In this document: positions 32,471 through 41,296 of the stretch, piece after piece | Layout: each line of letters opens with the position of its first letter | Numbering within the stretch: the first letter of the stretch is position 1 | Source of the DNA: JAEZDR01 sp039811185 | Lineage (GTDB): Bacteria; Bacteroidota; Bacteroidia; Chitinophagales; Chitinophagaceae | Direction: 5' to 3' | NCBI GenBank assembly: GCA_039811185.1 | Contig: JBDHYF010000002.1 | Coordinates: 248,001 to 312,000 of the forward strand | Length of the DNA: 64,000 nt | The notes under the pieces: generated by a model | Seen by the model: only the letters and a program-made list of their open reading frames with translations | What the model was told of the DNA's origin: nothing | Databases searched by the model: none | Position numbers and translations under genes: made by a program

Positions 32471-33790
32471 ATGCTGTACGAATTGTTTTTATGGCTGAAT
32501 AAACATTTTGCGGTGCCCGGATCGGGGCTCTTCAGGTTTATCACATTCCGTGCGGCTTTGGCGATACTTGTTTCGTTATTTATTGCAACGGTGTATGGAA
32601 AGCGCGTCATCCGTTTATTGCAAAAAAAGCAAATTGGTGAAGAAGTGCGTGAACTCGGGCTTGCCGGTGAGCAGCAGAAAAAAGGCACGCCCACTATGGG
32701 AGGCTTAATTATACTGTTGGCCATAATTATTCCTACTCTTTTATTTGCCGACCTCGGGAAAGCCTATATCCGGCTCATGTTGCTTTGTACCGTGTGGCTT
32801 GGGCTGATTGGATTTTTAGACGATAGCTTTAAAATAAGAGCGCGCAAAAAAGCACAACGCGAAGGTGTTAAATACACAAAAAAAGATTCGGACGGGCTGG
32901 CGGGTGTATTTAAAATTATTGGGCAGGTGGGCCTTGGAATCATCATTGGCGCCACCCTTTATTTCCATCCCAATGTGGTTGTAGAAAGAGAAATTATCGG
33001 CACTGCCAAACAACAAATGCAGTCGCCTGTTTTGCAGCAGGGAGAAAAAACGATAGATACGGTGATTGTTCGGAATATTGATGGCAAGCAAAGACGGTTT
33101 ACACAGGTAAAAACCCCCATTACCACCATTCCATTCATCAAAAATCATGAATTTAATTACAGCCGACTGATCAGCTGGATTCATCCAAATGCTGAAAAAT
33201 ACACATGGATATTATACATTCTGGTAGTAACCTTTATTGTAACGGCCGTGTCGAACGGCGCAAACATCACGGACGGCCTGGACGGCCTCGCAGCAGGTGT
33301 AAGTGCCGTGATAGGAGCAGGGCTTGGGGTTTTTGTATATACGAGCGGTAACTATGCGCTGGCCGACTATTTAAACATCATGTACATACCCAACCTTGGC
33401 GAGTTGCTGATATTTATTTCGGCTTTTGTGGGCGCCTGTGTTGGCTTTCTGTGGTACAATGCTTATCCCGCCCAAATTTTTATGGGCGATACGGGAAGCC
33501 TTGCGCTCGGTGGCATTATCGCTTCACTCGCCATCATCGTGCGCAAAGAGCTACTCATTCCCATCTTCTGCGGTGTTTTTCTTGTTGAAAATTTAAGCGT
33601 GATCATACAAGTTTCTTACTTCAAATACACACGCAGGAAATATGGTGAAGGACGCAGGGTTTTTTTAATGAGCCCGCTTCATCATCATTATCAGAAAAAA
33701 GGTTTTCATGAAAGCAAAATCGCTGTTCGGTTCTGGATCGTAACGGTGCTGCTTGTAATATTTTCTATCGCAACCCTTAAAATCAGATAA
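32471..33790 (+). CDS. mraY: Phospho-MurNAc-pentapeptide transferase MraY with extra loop
   Basis: MraY makes lipid I on undecaprenyl phosphate. This 439-residue version is about 80 residues longer than the E. coli enzyme. The conserved sites are GTPTMGG, FLDDSFKIR (catalytic Asp pair), NGANITDGLDGLA and the C-terminal SPLHHHYQKKG histidine motif. The extra length lies mainly at about residues 170-240, a polar insertion (QQMQSPVLQQGEKTIDTVIV and onward) between membrane helices after HPNVVVERE. Such an insertion is usual for Bacteroidota MraY. It is placed between murE and murD with no gap after the stop. Confidence 0.95.
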   Translation: MLYELFLWLNKHFAVPGSGLFRFITFRAALAILVSLFIATVYGKRVIRLLQKKQIGEEVRELGLAGEQQKKGTPTMGGLIILLAIIIPTLLFADLGKAYIRLMLLCTVWLGLIGFLDDSFKIRARKKAQREGVKYTKKDSDGLAGVFKIIGQVGLGIIIGATLYFHPNVVVEREIIGTAKQQMQSPVLQQGEKTIDTVIVRNIDGKQRRFTQVKTPITTIPFIKNHEFNYSRLISWIHPNAEKYTWILYILVVTFIVTAVSNGANITDGLDGLAAGVSAVIGAGLGVFVYTSGNYALADYLNIMYIPNLGELLIFISAFVGACVGFLWYNAYPAQIFMGDTGSLALGGIIASLAIIVRKELLIPIFCGVFLVENLSVIIQVSYFKYTRRKYGEGRRVFLMSPLHHHYQKKGFHESKIAVRFWIVTVLLVIFSIATLKIR

Positions 33791-35155
33791 TTGAATCGCA
33801 GTTCAACCATATCGTCCCATCAAAAAGTTGTTATCCTCGGCGCCGGAGAAAGCGGTGTGGGTGCGGCTTTGCTGGCTGCGCAGCAACGCTTAAACGTTTG
33901 GGTGAGCGATAGCGGAAGTATTGCGGAAAAGTATAAAACTGAACTGAAGACAAACGGTATTTCGTTCGAAGAACAAGGCCACGATGAATCAAAAATATTG
34001 GCTGCCGATGTGGTTGTGAAAAGCCCGGGTATTCCGGACAACAACAACATGGTGCAGAAAATAAAAGCCGCCCACATTCCGGTGATCAGTGAAATAGAAT
34101 TTGCTTACCGGTTTAAAGGTAACAGTCAGATTGTAGCAATTACCGGCAGTAACGGTAAAACAACCACTACGGCGCTTACATTTCACATCTGCAAAACAGC
34201 AGGGCTCGACTGTGCTGTTGCCGGCAACATCGGCATTTCGCTGGCGCGGCAAATTGCAACCGACCCGAAAGCATATTATATAGTGGAAGTAAGTTCTTTT
34301 CAGCTCGACGACATCGTTTCCTTCAAGCCCGAAATCGCCATCCTCACAAATATATCGGAAGATCATCTCGATCGCTACAACTACGAATTTGCCCGCTACA
34401 TCGCAAGCAAATTCAGAATCACAATGAATCAGCAAGCGGAAGACACATTCATTTATTGTGAAGACGACGAAGCCACTGTCCACTACCTAAAAACCCATTC
34501 AATAAATTCAAAACTCCTGCCTTTTACCATGAAAAATGAAACGAAAAAAGGAGCCTTTATAAAAGGAAACCAAATGACGATAAAAACAGAGAACGAACGC
34601 GTGACCATGAGCATTTACGATTTTGCTGCCCGCGGAAAACATAATCAATACAACACTATGGCAGCCGGAATTGCAGCAGCTACACTTGGCATAAGGAAAG
34701 AAAAGATCAGAGAGGCAGTAAAAACGTTTTCAACGCTTGAACACAGAATGGAAAAAGTTGCTACACTGCGCGGTGTTGAATTTATAAACGACAGCAAAGC
34801 AACGAATGTAAACAGTACGTGGTATGCCTTGGAAAGCATGGACAAACCTACCATCTTAATTCTTGGAGGCGTGGATAAAGGCAATGACTATGAGTTGCTG
34901 AAAGAGTTGGTGAAGGAAAAGGTAAAAGCCATCGTTTGCCTGGGTTTGGATAATGCAAAAATATTTGAATCGTTTCGGGATGATGTTGCGGACATCCGCG
35001 AAGCCAAATCTGCGGCCGGGGCGGTGCACGAAGCCTTTGGCCTTGCAAAAAAAGGCGATGTGGTACTGCTTAGCCCTGCCTGCGCCAGCTTCGATTTATT
35101 TAAAAACTACGAAGACCGCGGAACCCAATTTAAACAAGCTGTAAACGAACTGTGA
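33791..35155 (+). CDS. murD: UDP-MurNAc-L-alanine:D-glutamate ligase
   Basis: MurD adds D-glutamate to UDP-MurNAc-L-Ala. The 454-residue protein shows the N-terminal VVILGAGESGVGAALLA nucleotide-like fold and the ATP loop ITGSNGKTTTTAL. VSSFQLDDI, TNISEDHLDRY and the C-terminal NDSKATN motif follow. The only possible start near the N-terminus is TTG 33791, immediately after the mraY stop. No in-frame ATG or GTG precedes the conserved VVILGAGESG. It overlaps ftsW by one base. This is the second TTG start in the cluster. Confidence 0.94.
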   Translation: MNRSSTISSHQKVVILGAGESGVGAALLAAQQRLNVWVSDSGSIAEKYKTELKTNGISFEEQGHDESKILAADVVVKSPGIPDNNNMVQKIKAAHIPVISEIEFAYRFKGNSQIVAITGSNGKTTTTALTFHICKTAGLDCAVAGNIGISLARQIATDPKAYYIVEVSSFQLDDIVSFKPEIAILTNISEDHLDRYNYEFARYIASKFRITMNQQAEDTFIYCEDDEATVHYLKTHSINSKLLPFTMKNETKKGAFIKGNQMTIKTENERVTMSIYDFAARGKHNQYNTMAAGIAAATLGIRKEKIREAVKTFSTLEHRMEKVATLRGVEFINDSKATNVNSTWYALESMDKPTILILGGVDKGNDYELLKELVKEKVKAIVCLGLDNAKIFESFRDDVADIREAKSAAGAVHEAFGLAKKGDVVLLSPACASFDLFKNYEDRGTQFKQAVNEL

Positions 35156-36450
35156 TGTTTAGTGAAGTAAGAGAGAAAATTAATATTCCAACACCCAACC
35201 TCAACAAAATGGGGAACGACCTTTTGCGCAAAACAAAAGGCGATCAGTACATCTGGGGCATTGTGCTGCTGTTGGCTCTTATTTCGTTGCTCGTGGTGTA
35301 CAGTGCAACCAGTTCTCTTGCTTACAAAATGTATAAGGGTAACACAGAATACTACTTGTTCAAGCAGCTTTCGTTTATCAGCGGAGGATTGCTGCTCATC
35401 TATTTTATGCATAAAGTGAACTACACATTTTATGCAAAGTTTGTCCGCATCTTATTCATTCTCTCTATTCCGCTATTGCTGTATACCTTGTTTTTCGGTG
35501 CAAAAATCAACGAAGGCAGTCGTTGGATTAAGCTGCCTGTGATTAATATGACAATCCAAACAAGCGATCTGGCTAAAGTTGCGCTGTTCATGTATTTGTC
35601 GCGCCAGCTAAGTAAACGTCAGGACACCATTAAAGATTTTAAAAAAGGATTTATTCCTGTTATCGTTCCGGTGATCATTATTTGTGGGCTCATACTGCCT
35701 GCCAACCTCTCCAATGCACTGTTAACGGGCTTTACAGCTTTGCTGCTGATGTTTATCGGAAGGGTAAGTTTGAAGCACATCATGCTGGTGATCGGCATTG
35801 CGGCTATTCCGGTTGCTATATTGGTATCGATTGCCGTAATAAGCTATAAAGAAAAAAATGATGCGCGTGAAGGTGCTGCGATCACCGAAAAAATAAATGA
35901 GGTGGGACGTGTGGGCACCTGGGTAAAACGGGTGCAGGATTTTATCTATGCCGAAAAAGTGGATGAACCTTATCAGGTAACACAAGCCAAAATAGCCATC
36001 GCTAACGGCGGCGTGTTGTTTGGTAAAGGCCCCGGAAACAGCACCCAAAAGAACTTCCTTCCGCAAGCGTATAACGACTTCATTTATTCAATCATAATTG
36101 AAGAGTACGGCTTGCTGGGCGGTGCATTTGTAATTTTTATTTACATGGTGTTTCTGTTTCGGTGCATCAATATTTTCAGGCGATGTCCCTACGCTTTCGG
36201 CGCATTCTTAGCGCTTGGATTAAGTTTTACGTTAGTGGTGCAGGCTATTGCCAACATGGCCGTAAACGTAAACCTGGTGCCGGTTACAGGCGTTACACTT
36301 CCGTTGGTGAGCATGGGTGGCTCGTCTTTTATTTTCACTTGTGTTGCCATAGGAATTATTTTAAGTGTAGCAAGAAACGTTGAACAAATGGAAGGTAAAG
36401 AGCCGCTGGTTTCGGATACTCCGGCGGTTACCGACACACAAAAAAACTAA
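35155..36450 (+). CDS. ftsW: Septal peptidoglycan polymerase FtsW (SEDS family)
   Basis: FtsW polymerises lipid II at the septum with FtsI. The 431-residue protein has about ten membrane helices and the SEDS landmarks. They include a helix with LLVVYSATSS, the GSRWIKLP segment, QTSDLAKVALF, a large periplasmic loop, and the C-terminal GVTLPLVSMGGSSF block. The start is ATG 35155, overlapping the murD stop (TGATG); an adjacent GTG at 35152 is less likely. Compared with RodA, the assignment as FtsW is supported by dcw context. It is followed 4 bases later by murG. Confidence 0.94.
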   Translation: MFSEVREKINIPTPNLNKMGNDLLRKTKGDQYIWGIVLLLALISLLVVYSATSSLAYKMYKGNTEYYLFKQLSFISGGLLLIYFMHKVNYTFYAKFVRILFILSIPLLLYTLFFGAKINEGSRWIKLPVINMTIQTSDLAKVALFMYLSRQLSKRQDTIKDFKKGFIPVIVPVIIICGLILPANLSNALLTGFTALLLMFIGRVSLKHIMLVIGIAAIPVAILVSIAVISYKEKNDAREGAAITEKINEVGRVGTWVKRVQDFIYAEKVDEPYQVTQAKIAIANGGVLFGKGPGNSTQKNFLPQAYNDFIYSIIIEEYGLLGGAFVIFIYMVFLFRCINIFRRCPYAFGAFLALGLSFTLVVQAIANMAVNVNLVPVTGVTLPLVSMGGSSFIFTCVAIGIILSVARNVEQMEGKEPLVSDTPAVTDTQKN

Positions 36451-36454
36451 TAGT

Positions 36455-37552
36455 ATGAAGCAAAGGCATAAAATCATTATAGCGGGTGGCGGAACGGGAG
36501 GACACATCTTTCCGGCACTTGCTATTGCCAATGCTTTAGAGGAGCTGAATGCAGGTGTGGAGCTGTTGTTTGTTGGAGCTAAAGGAAAAATGGAGATGGA
36601 AAAAATTCCACAAGCCGGATATCCGATTGTGGGGCTCGATATCTCCGGTTTCAACAGAAGCAGTTTGTTAAAAAACATTTTGCTTCCGTATAAATTGTTG
36701 AGGAGTTTTCTTCAGGTTAGGCAAATATTTAGAACCTTTCATCCGGATGCGGTGGTGGGTGTGGGCGGTTACTCAAGTTTTCCGGTGCTCAGGTACGCAC
36801 AAAGTGTTGGGGTGCCTGCTTTCATTCACGAGTCTAACTCTTTCGCCGGCAAGTCCAATATGTATTTAGGTAAAAAAGCAACAAAGATTTTTGTGGCATC
36901 GGAAGGGATGGAGCCGTTTTTTCCTGCTTCGAAAATTATGGTGACGGGCAATCCTGTTCGAAAAAATCTTTTAAATATTTCAATCTCTTCCGCCGAGGCG
37001 CGTCAGTACTTCGGATTAAACGAAAACAAAAAAACAGTGCTTGTAACGGGTGGAAGCTTAGGTGCGCAGAGCATCAATAATGCAATTTATCACAACCTGA
37101 ATGAGCTTATTGATTCCGATGTTCAGTTGCTTTGGCAAACCGGCGCATCCTTCGCGCCCCATAAAAAACCGGGCAATGCGTTGGTTCAGATACGGCCGTT
37201 TATTGCAGAGATGGATAAAGCTTTTGCGGCTGCCGACGTGGTGGTGTCGAGGGCGGGTGCCATGTCGGTAACGGAAGTAATTGCAACGGGAAAACCGGCT
37301 GTTTTTGTTCCGTATCCTCATGCGGCAGAAGATCATCAAACGGCAAATGCAAGTTATCTCGTAAACAAGAATGCTGCATTGATGGTTAACGACAGCGATG
37401 TAAATCAGAAACTGATACCGGCGGTGATGACCTTGCTTCAGAATGAAACACTTCAACAAACGTTTAAACAAAATTTAAAGCCGCTGGTAAAAAACCGGGT
37501 GGCGGAATCCATCGCGGAAGAAATTTTAAAACAGATGCATGATAAAAGCTGA
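36455..37552 (+). CDS. murG: UDP-GlcNAc:lipid I GlcNAc transferase MurG
   Basis: MurG converts lipid I to lipid II at the inner face of the membrane. The 365-residue GT28 enzyme has the N-terminal glycine loop IAGGGTGGHIFPALAIA and VVGVGGYSSFPVL. HESNSFAGKSN, GGSLGAQSIN and the donor-site blocks SRAGAMSVTEVIA and PYPHAAEDHQTANA follow. The start at 36455 is chosen because the longer reading frame from 36380 runs through the ftsW coding region. The stop lies 14 bases inside murC. Confidence 0.95.
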   Translation: MKQRHKIIIAGGGTGGHIFPALAIANALEELNAGVELLFVGAKGKMEMEKIPQAGYPIVGLDISGFNRSSLLKNILLPYKLLRSFLQVRQIFRTFHPDAVVGVGGYSSFPVLRYAQSVGVPAFIHESNSFAGKSNMYLGKKATKIFVASEGMEPFFPASKIMVTGNPVRKNLLNISISSAEARQYFGLNENKKTVLVTGGSLGAQSINNAIYHNLNELIDSDVQLLWQTGASFAPHKKPGNALVQIRPFIAEMDKAFAAADVVVSRAGAMSVTEVIATGKPAVFVPYPHAAEDHQTANASYLVNKNAALMVNDSDVNQKLIPAVMTLLQNETLQQTFKQNLKPLVKNRVAESIAEEILKQMHDKS

Positions 37553-38897
37553 TACCATAAAAAATATTTACTTCATCGGCATAGGCGGCATTGGCATGAG
37601 CGCCCTTGCAAGGTATTTTCATGCACAGGGCGCAAGGGTATCCGGCTACGACAAAACGCGAACAAATCTTACTATTCAACTTGAAGAATTGGGTATTGTT
37701 GTTCATTATGAAGAGAACATCGATTTGATTGCAAAAGAAGCTGATGTTGTTGTGTATACACCTGCTGTTCCTGCGGAGCATGCAGAGTTGCTATGGTATC
37801 GCCAAAACAACTATACTATTTTAAAGCGGAGCGAGATGCTGTCCGTTATCACCGCATCTTCCCAAAATATTTGCGTGGCCGGTACGCACGGAAAAACCAC
37901 CACAAGCACCATGATTGCTCATATTTTACGACACAGCCATTATGGGTGCAGCGCTTTTTTAGGCGGCATTTCCGTCAATTATCAAACTAACTTCTGGTCT
38001 GATGCCAATAACACCGTGGTAATTGAAGCAGATGAGTACGACCGTTCGTTTCTGCGCTTGCACCCGGAGATAGCTGTCATTACAGCGGTTGACGCCGATC
38101 ATCTTGACATTTATAAAACAACAGAAGCTTTTGAGCAAGCGTTTGTATCGTTTGCAGAAAAGATAAAAGAAGGCGGCCTTTTAGTAATGAAGAAGGGCAT
38201 TCCGGTGGAACACAGCATTCAGGCGCCCAACATAATCCGCTATTCACTTACGGACAACACTGCCGATGTTTTTGCAGAAAACATCCGCGCAGAAAAGGGC
38301 GCTTATTATTTTGATGTGAAGGGTAAGATGGAGCTGCAAAACATCCTGCTGCCAATGGGCGGGCTCCACAATGTCGAAAACTCACTGGCAGCCATCGCAG
38401 TGGCCGGACATCTCGGCATCGGCACAGAGAAAATAAAAGACGCACTCGCCAGCTTCAGAGGAATTAAAAGACGGTTTGAATATATTCTTAACAGGCCGGA
38501 ACATATCCTTATTGATGATTATGCCCATCATCCCGAAGAACTTCGGGCGTTGATAACCAGCGTAAAAAGTCTGTTTCCTGAAAAGCCTTTCACGCTTGTG
38601 TTTCAGCCGCACCTGTATAGTCGTACAAATGATCTTGCAAACGAATTTGCGCAGGTACTCAACCTTGCCGACAACGTTATTCTGCTTCCCATTTATCCGG
38701 CGCGCGAACTACCCATGCAAGGCGTAAACAGCGAAATGCTGATGGCGCGGATGCAAAACGCCAATGTAAAAGTGTTGTCGAAGCAGGATATGATTGCTGA
38801 AATAAAACGAACAGCTCCCGAACTGGTTGTAATGGCCGGCGCGGGCGATATTGATGTTTTGGTGAATGAAGTAAAAAACGTTTTAACCGATAGATGA
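37539..38897 (+). CDS. murC: UDP-MurNAc:L-alanine ligase MurC
   Basis: MurC adds the first amino acid of the stem peptide. The 452-residue protein begins with IYFIGIGGIGMSALARYF and has the ATP loop VAGTHGKTTTSTM. EADEYDRSF, DADHLDIY and the family block DDYAHHPEEL follow, the last also characteristic of MurC/Mpl. The position between murG and ftsQ favours MurC over Mpl. ATG 37539 overlaps murG by 14 bases. The stop overlaps ftsQ by 4 bases (ATGA). Confidence 0.94.
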   Translation: MIKADTIKNIYFIGIGGIGMSALARYFHAQGARVSGYDKTRTNLTIQLEELGIVVHYEENIDLIAKEADVVVYTPAVPAEHAELLWYRQNNYTILKRSEMLSVITASSQNICVAGTHGKTTTSTMIAHILRHSHYGCSAFLGGISVNYQTNFWSDANNTVVIEADEYDRSFLRLHPEIAVITAVDADHLDIYKTTEAFEQAFVSFAEKIKEGGLLVMKKGIPVEHSIQAPNIIRYSLTDNTADVFAENIRAEKGAYYFDVKGKMELQNILLPMGGLHNVENSLAAIAVAGHLGIGTEKIKDALASFRGIKRRFEYILNRPEHILIDDYAHHPEELRALITSVKSLFPEKPFTLVFQPHLYSRTNDLANEFAQVLNLADNVILLPIYPARELPMQGVNSEMLMARMQNANVKVLSKQDMIAEIKRTAPELVVMAGAGDIDVLVNEVKNVLTDR

Positions 38898-39859
38898 ACA
38901 ACTGGAAAAAGAAAATATTAACCCTTTTCTGGATGCTGTTTGCAGCAGGCATTATTGTGCTGTTTGGCGCCGCTATGCAAACAAGAAATACAACCGTATG
39001 CAAAAATGTGGTGATACACATTAAAGGAGCAGACGAGCATTTATTTATCGACGAAAATCAAATCATACAGTATTTGCAGTCGCTTGTAAAAATAGAAGGC
39101 GCGCCGCTCCAAAGCATTCCGCTCCGGAAGTTGGAAGAATCGCTGGAAAAAAATCCCTGGATTTATCAGGCCGAACTCTTCTTCGATAACCTTGCCGTGC
39201 TTAATATCAACATTATTGAACGGCAACCCATTGCCAGAATTTTTACATTACAAGGGAATTCTTTTTACATCGATTCAGGCGCTATTCGCCTGCCGCTGAG
39301 CAATAAATTAAGCGCCAAAGTGCCCTATTTTACAGGCTTTGCTTCCGACCATGCAGTATTGTCCAGACCTGATAGTTTAGTGCTAAACGACATTAAAACT
39401 ATCGGACGTGCGCTGGCGAACGACAGCTTTATGCTGGCGCAAACATCGCAAATAAACGTCCTTCCAAACCGGACATTTGAAATTATTCCCTTAATAGGAA
39501 ACCAAACAATACTTCTCGGCCGGGCAGAAAAGGTGGAGGAGAAATTCAACAATTTGTTTTCGTTTTACAAACAAGTTTGGAGTAAGTCGGGTTTCGAAAC
39601 TTACTCGAAAATCGACCTTCGGTTCGATGGCCAGGTGGTGGCAACCAGACGCTATGCAAAACAGCCGGCCGGTTTGTTGCCACAGCCGCAGGACAACCTG
39701 CCCGCATTACCCGATTCTGTTGTTGAAAACAGCCTGCCCGCACCGGTAGCAACGGCGGTTCAAAGCCGGCAGCCGCAAAAAAAGGATTCTATCATTTTAA
39801 ATAAAACAACAATAAAACAACCACCGCAGCCCAAAGCTGTGATGAAGAAAAAACAATAA
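38894..39859 (+). CDS. ftsQ: Cell division protein FtsQ
   Basis: FtsQ is the bitopic scaffold that binds FtsB/FtsL in the divisome. The 321-residue protein has one membrane helix at about 8-27. A POTRA-type domain follows (HIKGADEHLFIDENQIIQYL, then KIEGAPLQSIPLRKLEESL and NPWIYQAELFFDN), and then the FtsQ beta domain with FEIIPLIGNQTILLGRAEK. The last 70 residues are proline-, alanine- and lysine-rich and probably disordered. Divergent in sequence but in the expected place before ftsA. It overlaps murC by 4 bases. Confidence 0.9.
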   Translation: MNNWKKKILTLFWMLFAAGIIVLFGAAMQTRNTTVCKNVVIHIKGADEHLFIDENQIIQYLQSLVKIEGAPLQSIPLRKLEESLEKNPWIYQAELFFDNLAVLNINIIERQPIARIFTLQGNSFYIDSGAIRLPLSNKLSAKVPYFTGFASDHAVLSRPDSLVLNDIKTIGRALANDSFMLAQTSQINVLPNRTFEIIPLIGNQTILLGRAEKVEEKFNNLFSFYKQVWSKSGFETYSKIDLRFDGQVVATRRYAKQPAGLLPQPQDNLPALPDSVVENSLPAPVATAVQSRQPQKKDSIILNKTTIKQPPQPKAVMKKKQ

Positions 39860-39877
39860 CAACTAAAACACAGAAAT

Positions 39878-41260
39878 ATGAGCCAGAATGAAGCACCCAT
39901 CATTGTAGGTCTCGACATTGGTACAACAAAAATCGCTGCCATTGCGGGCCGGAAAAATGAATACGGAAAGCTGGAAATTTTAGGATTTGGACGTGCCAAC
40001 AGCAATGGCGTACAGCATGGCCAGGTTTTAAACATCGACCAAACCATCAAAGCGATTCACGAAGCTTTGCAAAACTGCTATGAAAGCAACCCCAACCTTC
40101 AAATAGAAGAGGTGTATGTGGGCATTGCAGGCCATCACATTAAAAGCCTTCAAACCCGTGGCGACCTCGTTCGTCAGAGTTCAGAAAACGAAATTCAGCA
40201 TTGGGAAATTAAGCAGCTGATCGAAAACCAGCGGAAAACATTCATTCCCGCCGGCGATGAAATCATCGATGTAATTCCGCAGGATTATTACGTAGATAAT
40301 CATCAGAAAGTAAAAGACCCTGTGGGCTATAACGGCGTGAAAGTAGGCGCCAATTTCCACATCATAACAGGCGATAAAAATGCCATCAGAAATATAAACC
40401 GTGCGGTGCAGAGAAGCAGCCTGCAAATTAAAGATTTGGTGTTGCAGCCACTTGCATCCGCAGCAGCTGTAATGAGCGATATGGATATGGAAGCCGGGGT
40501 TGCCATTTTAGATATCGGCGGCGGAACATCGGACCTTGCTGTGTTCTCTGACGGTGTGTTCAGACAAACCGCAGTGATACCGTTCGGCGGTGAAAACATT
40601 ACAAAAGATATCCGGCTTGGGCTTGGTGTGCTTACCACACAGGCCGAAGCTATGAAAGTGCAGTTCGGCAGCGCGCTTGCCGAAGAAGCAAAGAGCAACG
40701 CCTACATCACCATTCCCGGCCTGAAAGGCATGCCCCAAAAGGAAATCAGCGTAAAAACGCTTTCGCAAATTATTCAGGCAAGAATGTCGGAAATACTCGA
40801 CTTCGTAACCTATCATTTAAAACAGGTTGGAATTGATAACCGCATGATGAATGGCGGCATTATTTTAACCGGCGGCGGATCGCAGTTAAAACACCTCATT
40901 CAACTAACAGAATATGTTACCGGCTTTAACGCAAGAATAGGACTACCAACGGAACACCTTGCCGCAAACCACGTTGAAGAACTGAAGAAGCCTATGTACT
41001 CCACTTGCATCGGCCTTATTCTGAAAGGATACAGCGATTACGAATCGAAGCGCAAGGATTTTGAAAAGACGTTTAAAAAAGTGGATGTTCCTGCTTCTTT
41101 AAAATCAGAAATATTAGATGCGCAAACCGAAGCGGTTGAGGAAGTTGCCACCGATGCAGCGCCTGTAGTTGCCGCCAAACCCAAATCTAAATTCTGGGAA
41201 AAGTTTAAAGACAGCCTCATCGACTTATTCAAAGAAGAAGCCGACAGCGATTTAAAATAA
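39878..41260 (+). CDS. ftsA: Cell division protein FtsA
   Basis: FtsA is the actin-like protein that anchors FtsZ to the membrane. The 460-residue protein shows IVGLDIGTTKIAAIAG at the N-terminus and the SHS2/1C domain. The nucleotide-binding blocks are VAILDIGGGTSDLAVF and GGIILTGGGSQLKHL. The C-terminus has a linker of about 40 residues followed by KFWEKFKDSLIDLFKEE, a likely amphipathic helix for membrane binding. Preceded by an 18-base gap from ftsQ and followed 36 bases later by ftsZ. Confidence 0.95.
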   Translation: MSQNEAPIIVGLDIGTTKIAAIAGRKNEYGKLEILGFGRANSNGVQHGQVLNIDQTIKAIHEALQNCYESNPNLQIEEVYVGIAGHHIKSLQTRGDLVRQSSENEIQHWEIKQLIENQRKTFIPAGDEIIDVIPQDYYVDNHQKVKDPVGYNGVKVGANFHIITGDKNAIRNINRAVQRSSLQIKDLVLQPLASAAAVMSDMDMEAGVAILDIGGGTSDLAVFSDGVFRQTAVIPFGGENITKDIRLGLGVLTTQAEAMKVQFGSALAEEAKSNAYITIPGLKGMPQKEISVKTLSQIIQARMSEILDFVTYHLKQVGIDNRMMNGGIILTGGGSQLKHLIQLTEYVTGFNARIGLPTEHLAANHVEELKKPMYSTCIGLILKGYSDYESKRKDFEKTFKKVDVPASLKSEILDAQTEAVEEVATDAAPVVAAKPKSKFWEKFKDSLIDLFKEEADSDLK

Positions 41261-41296
41261 CAAACAAATTTCCACTAACCCACTAATACATCCACT

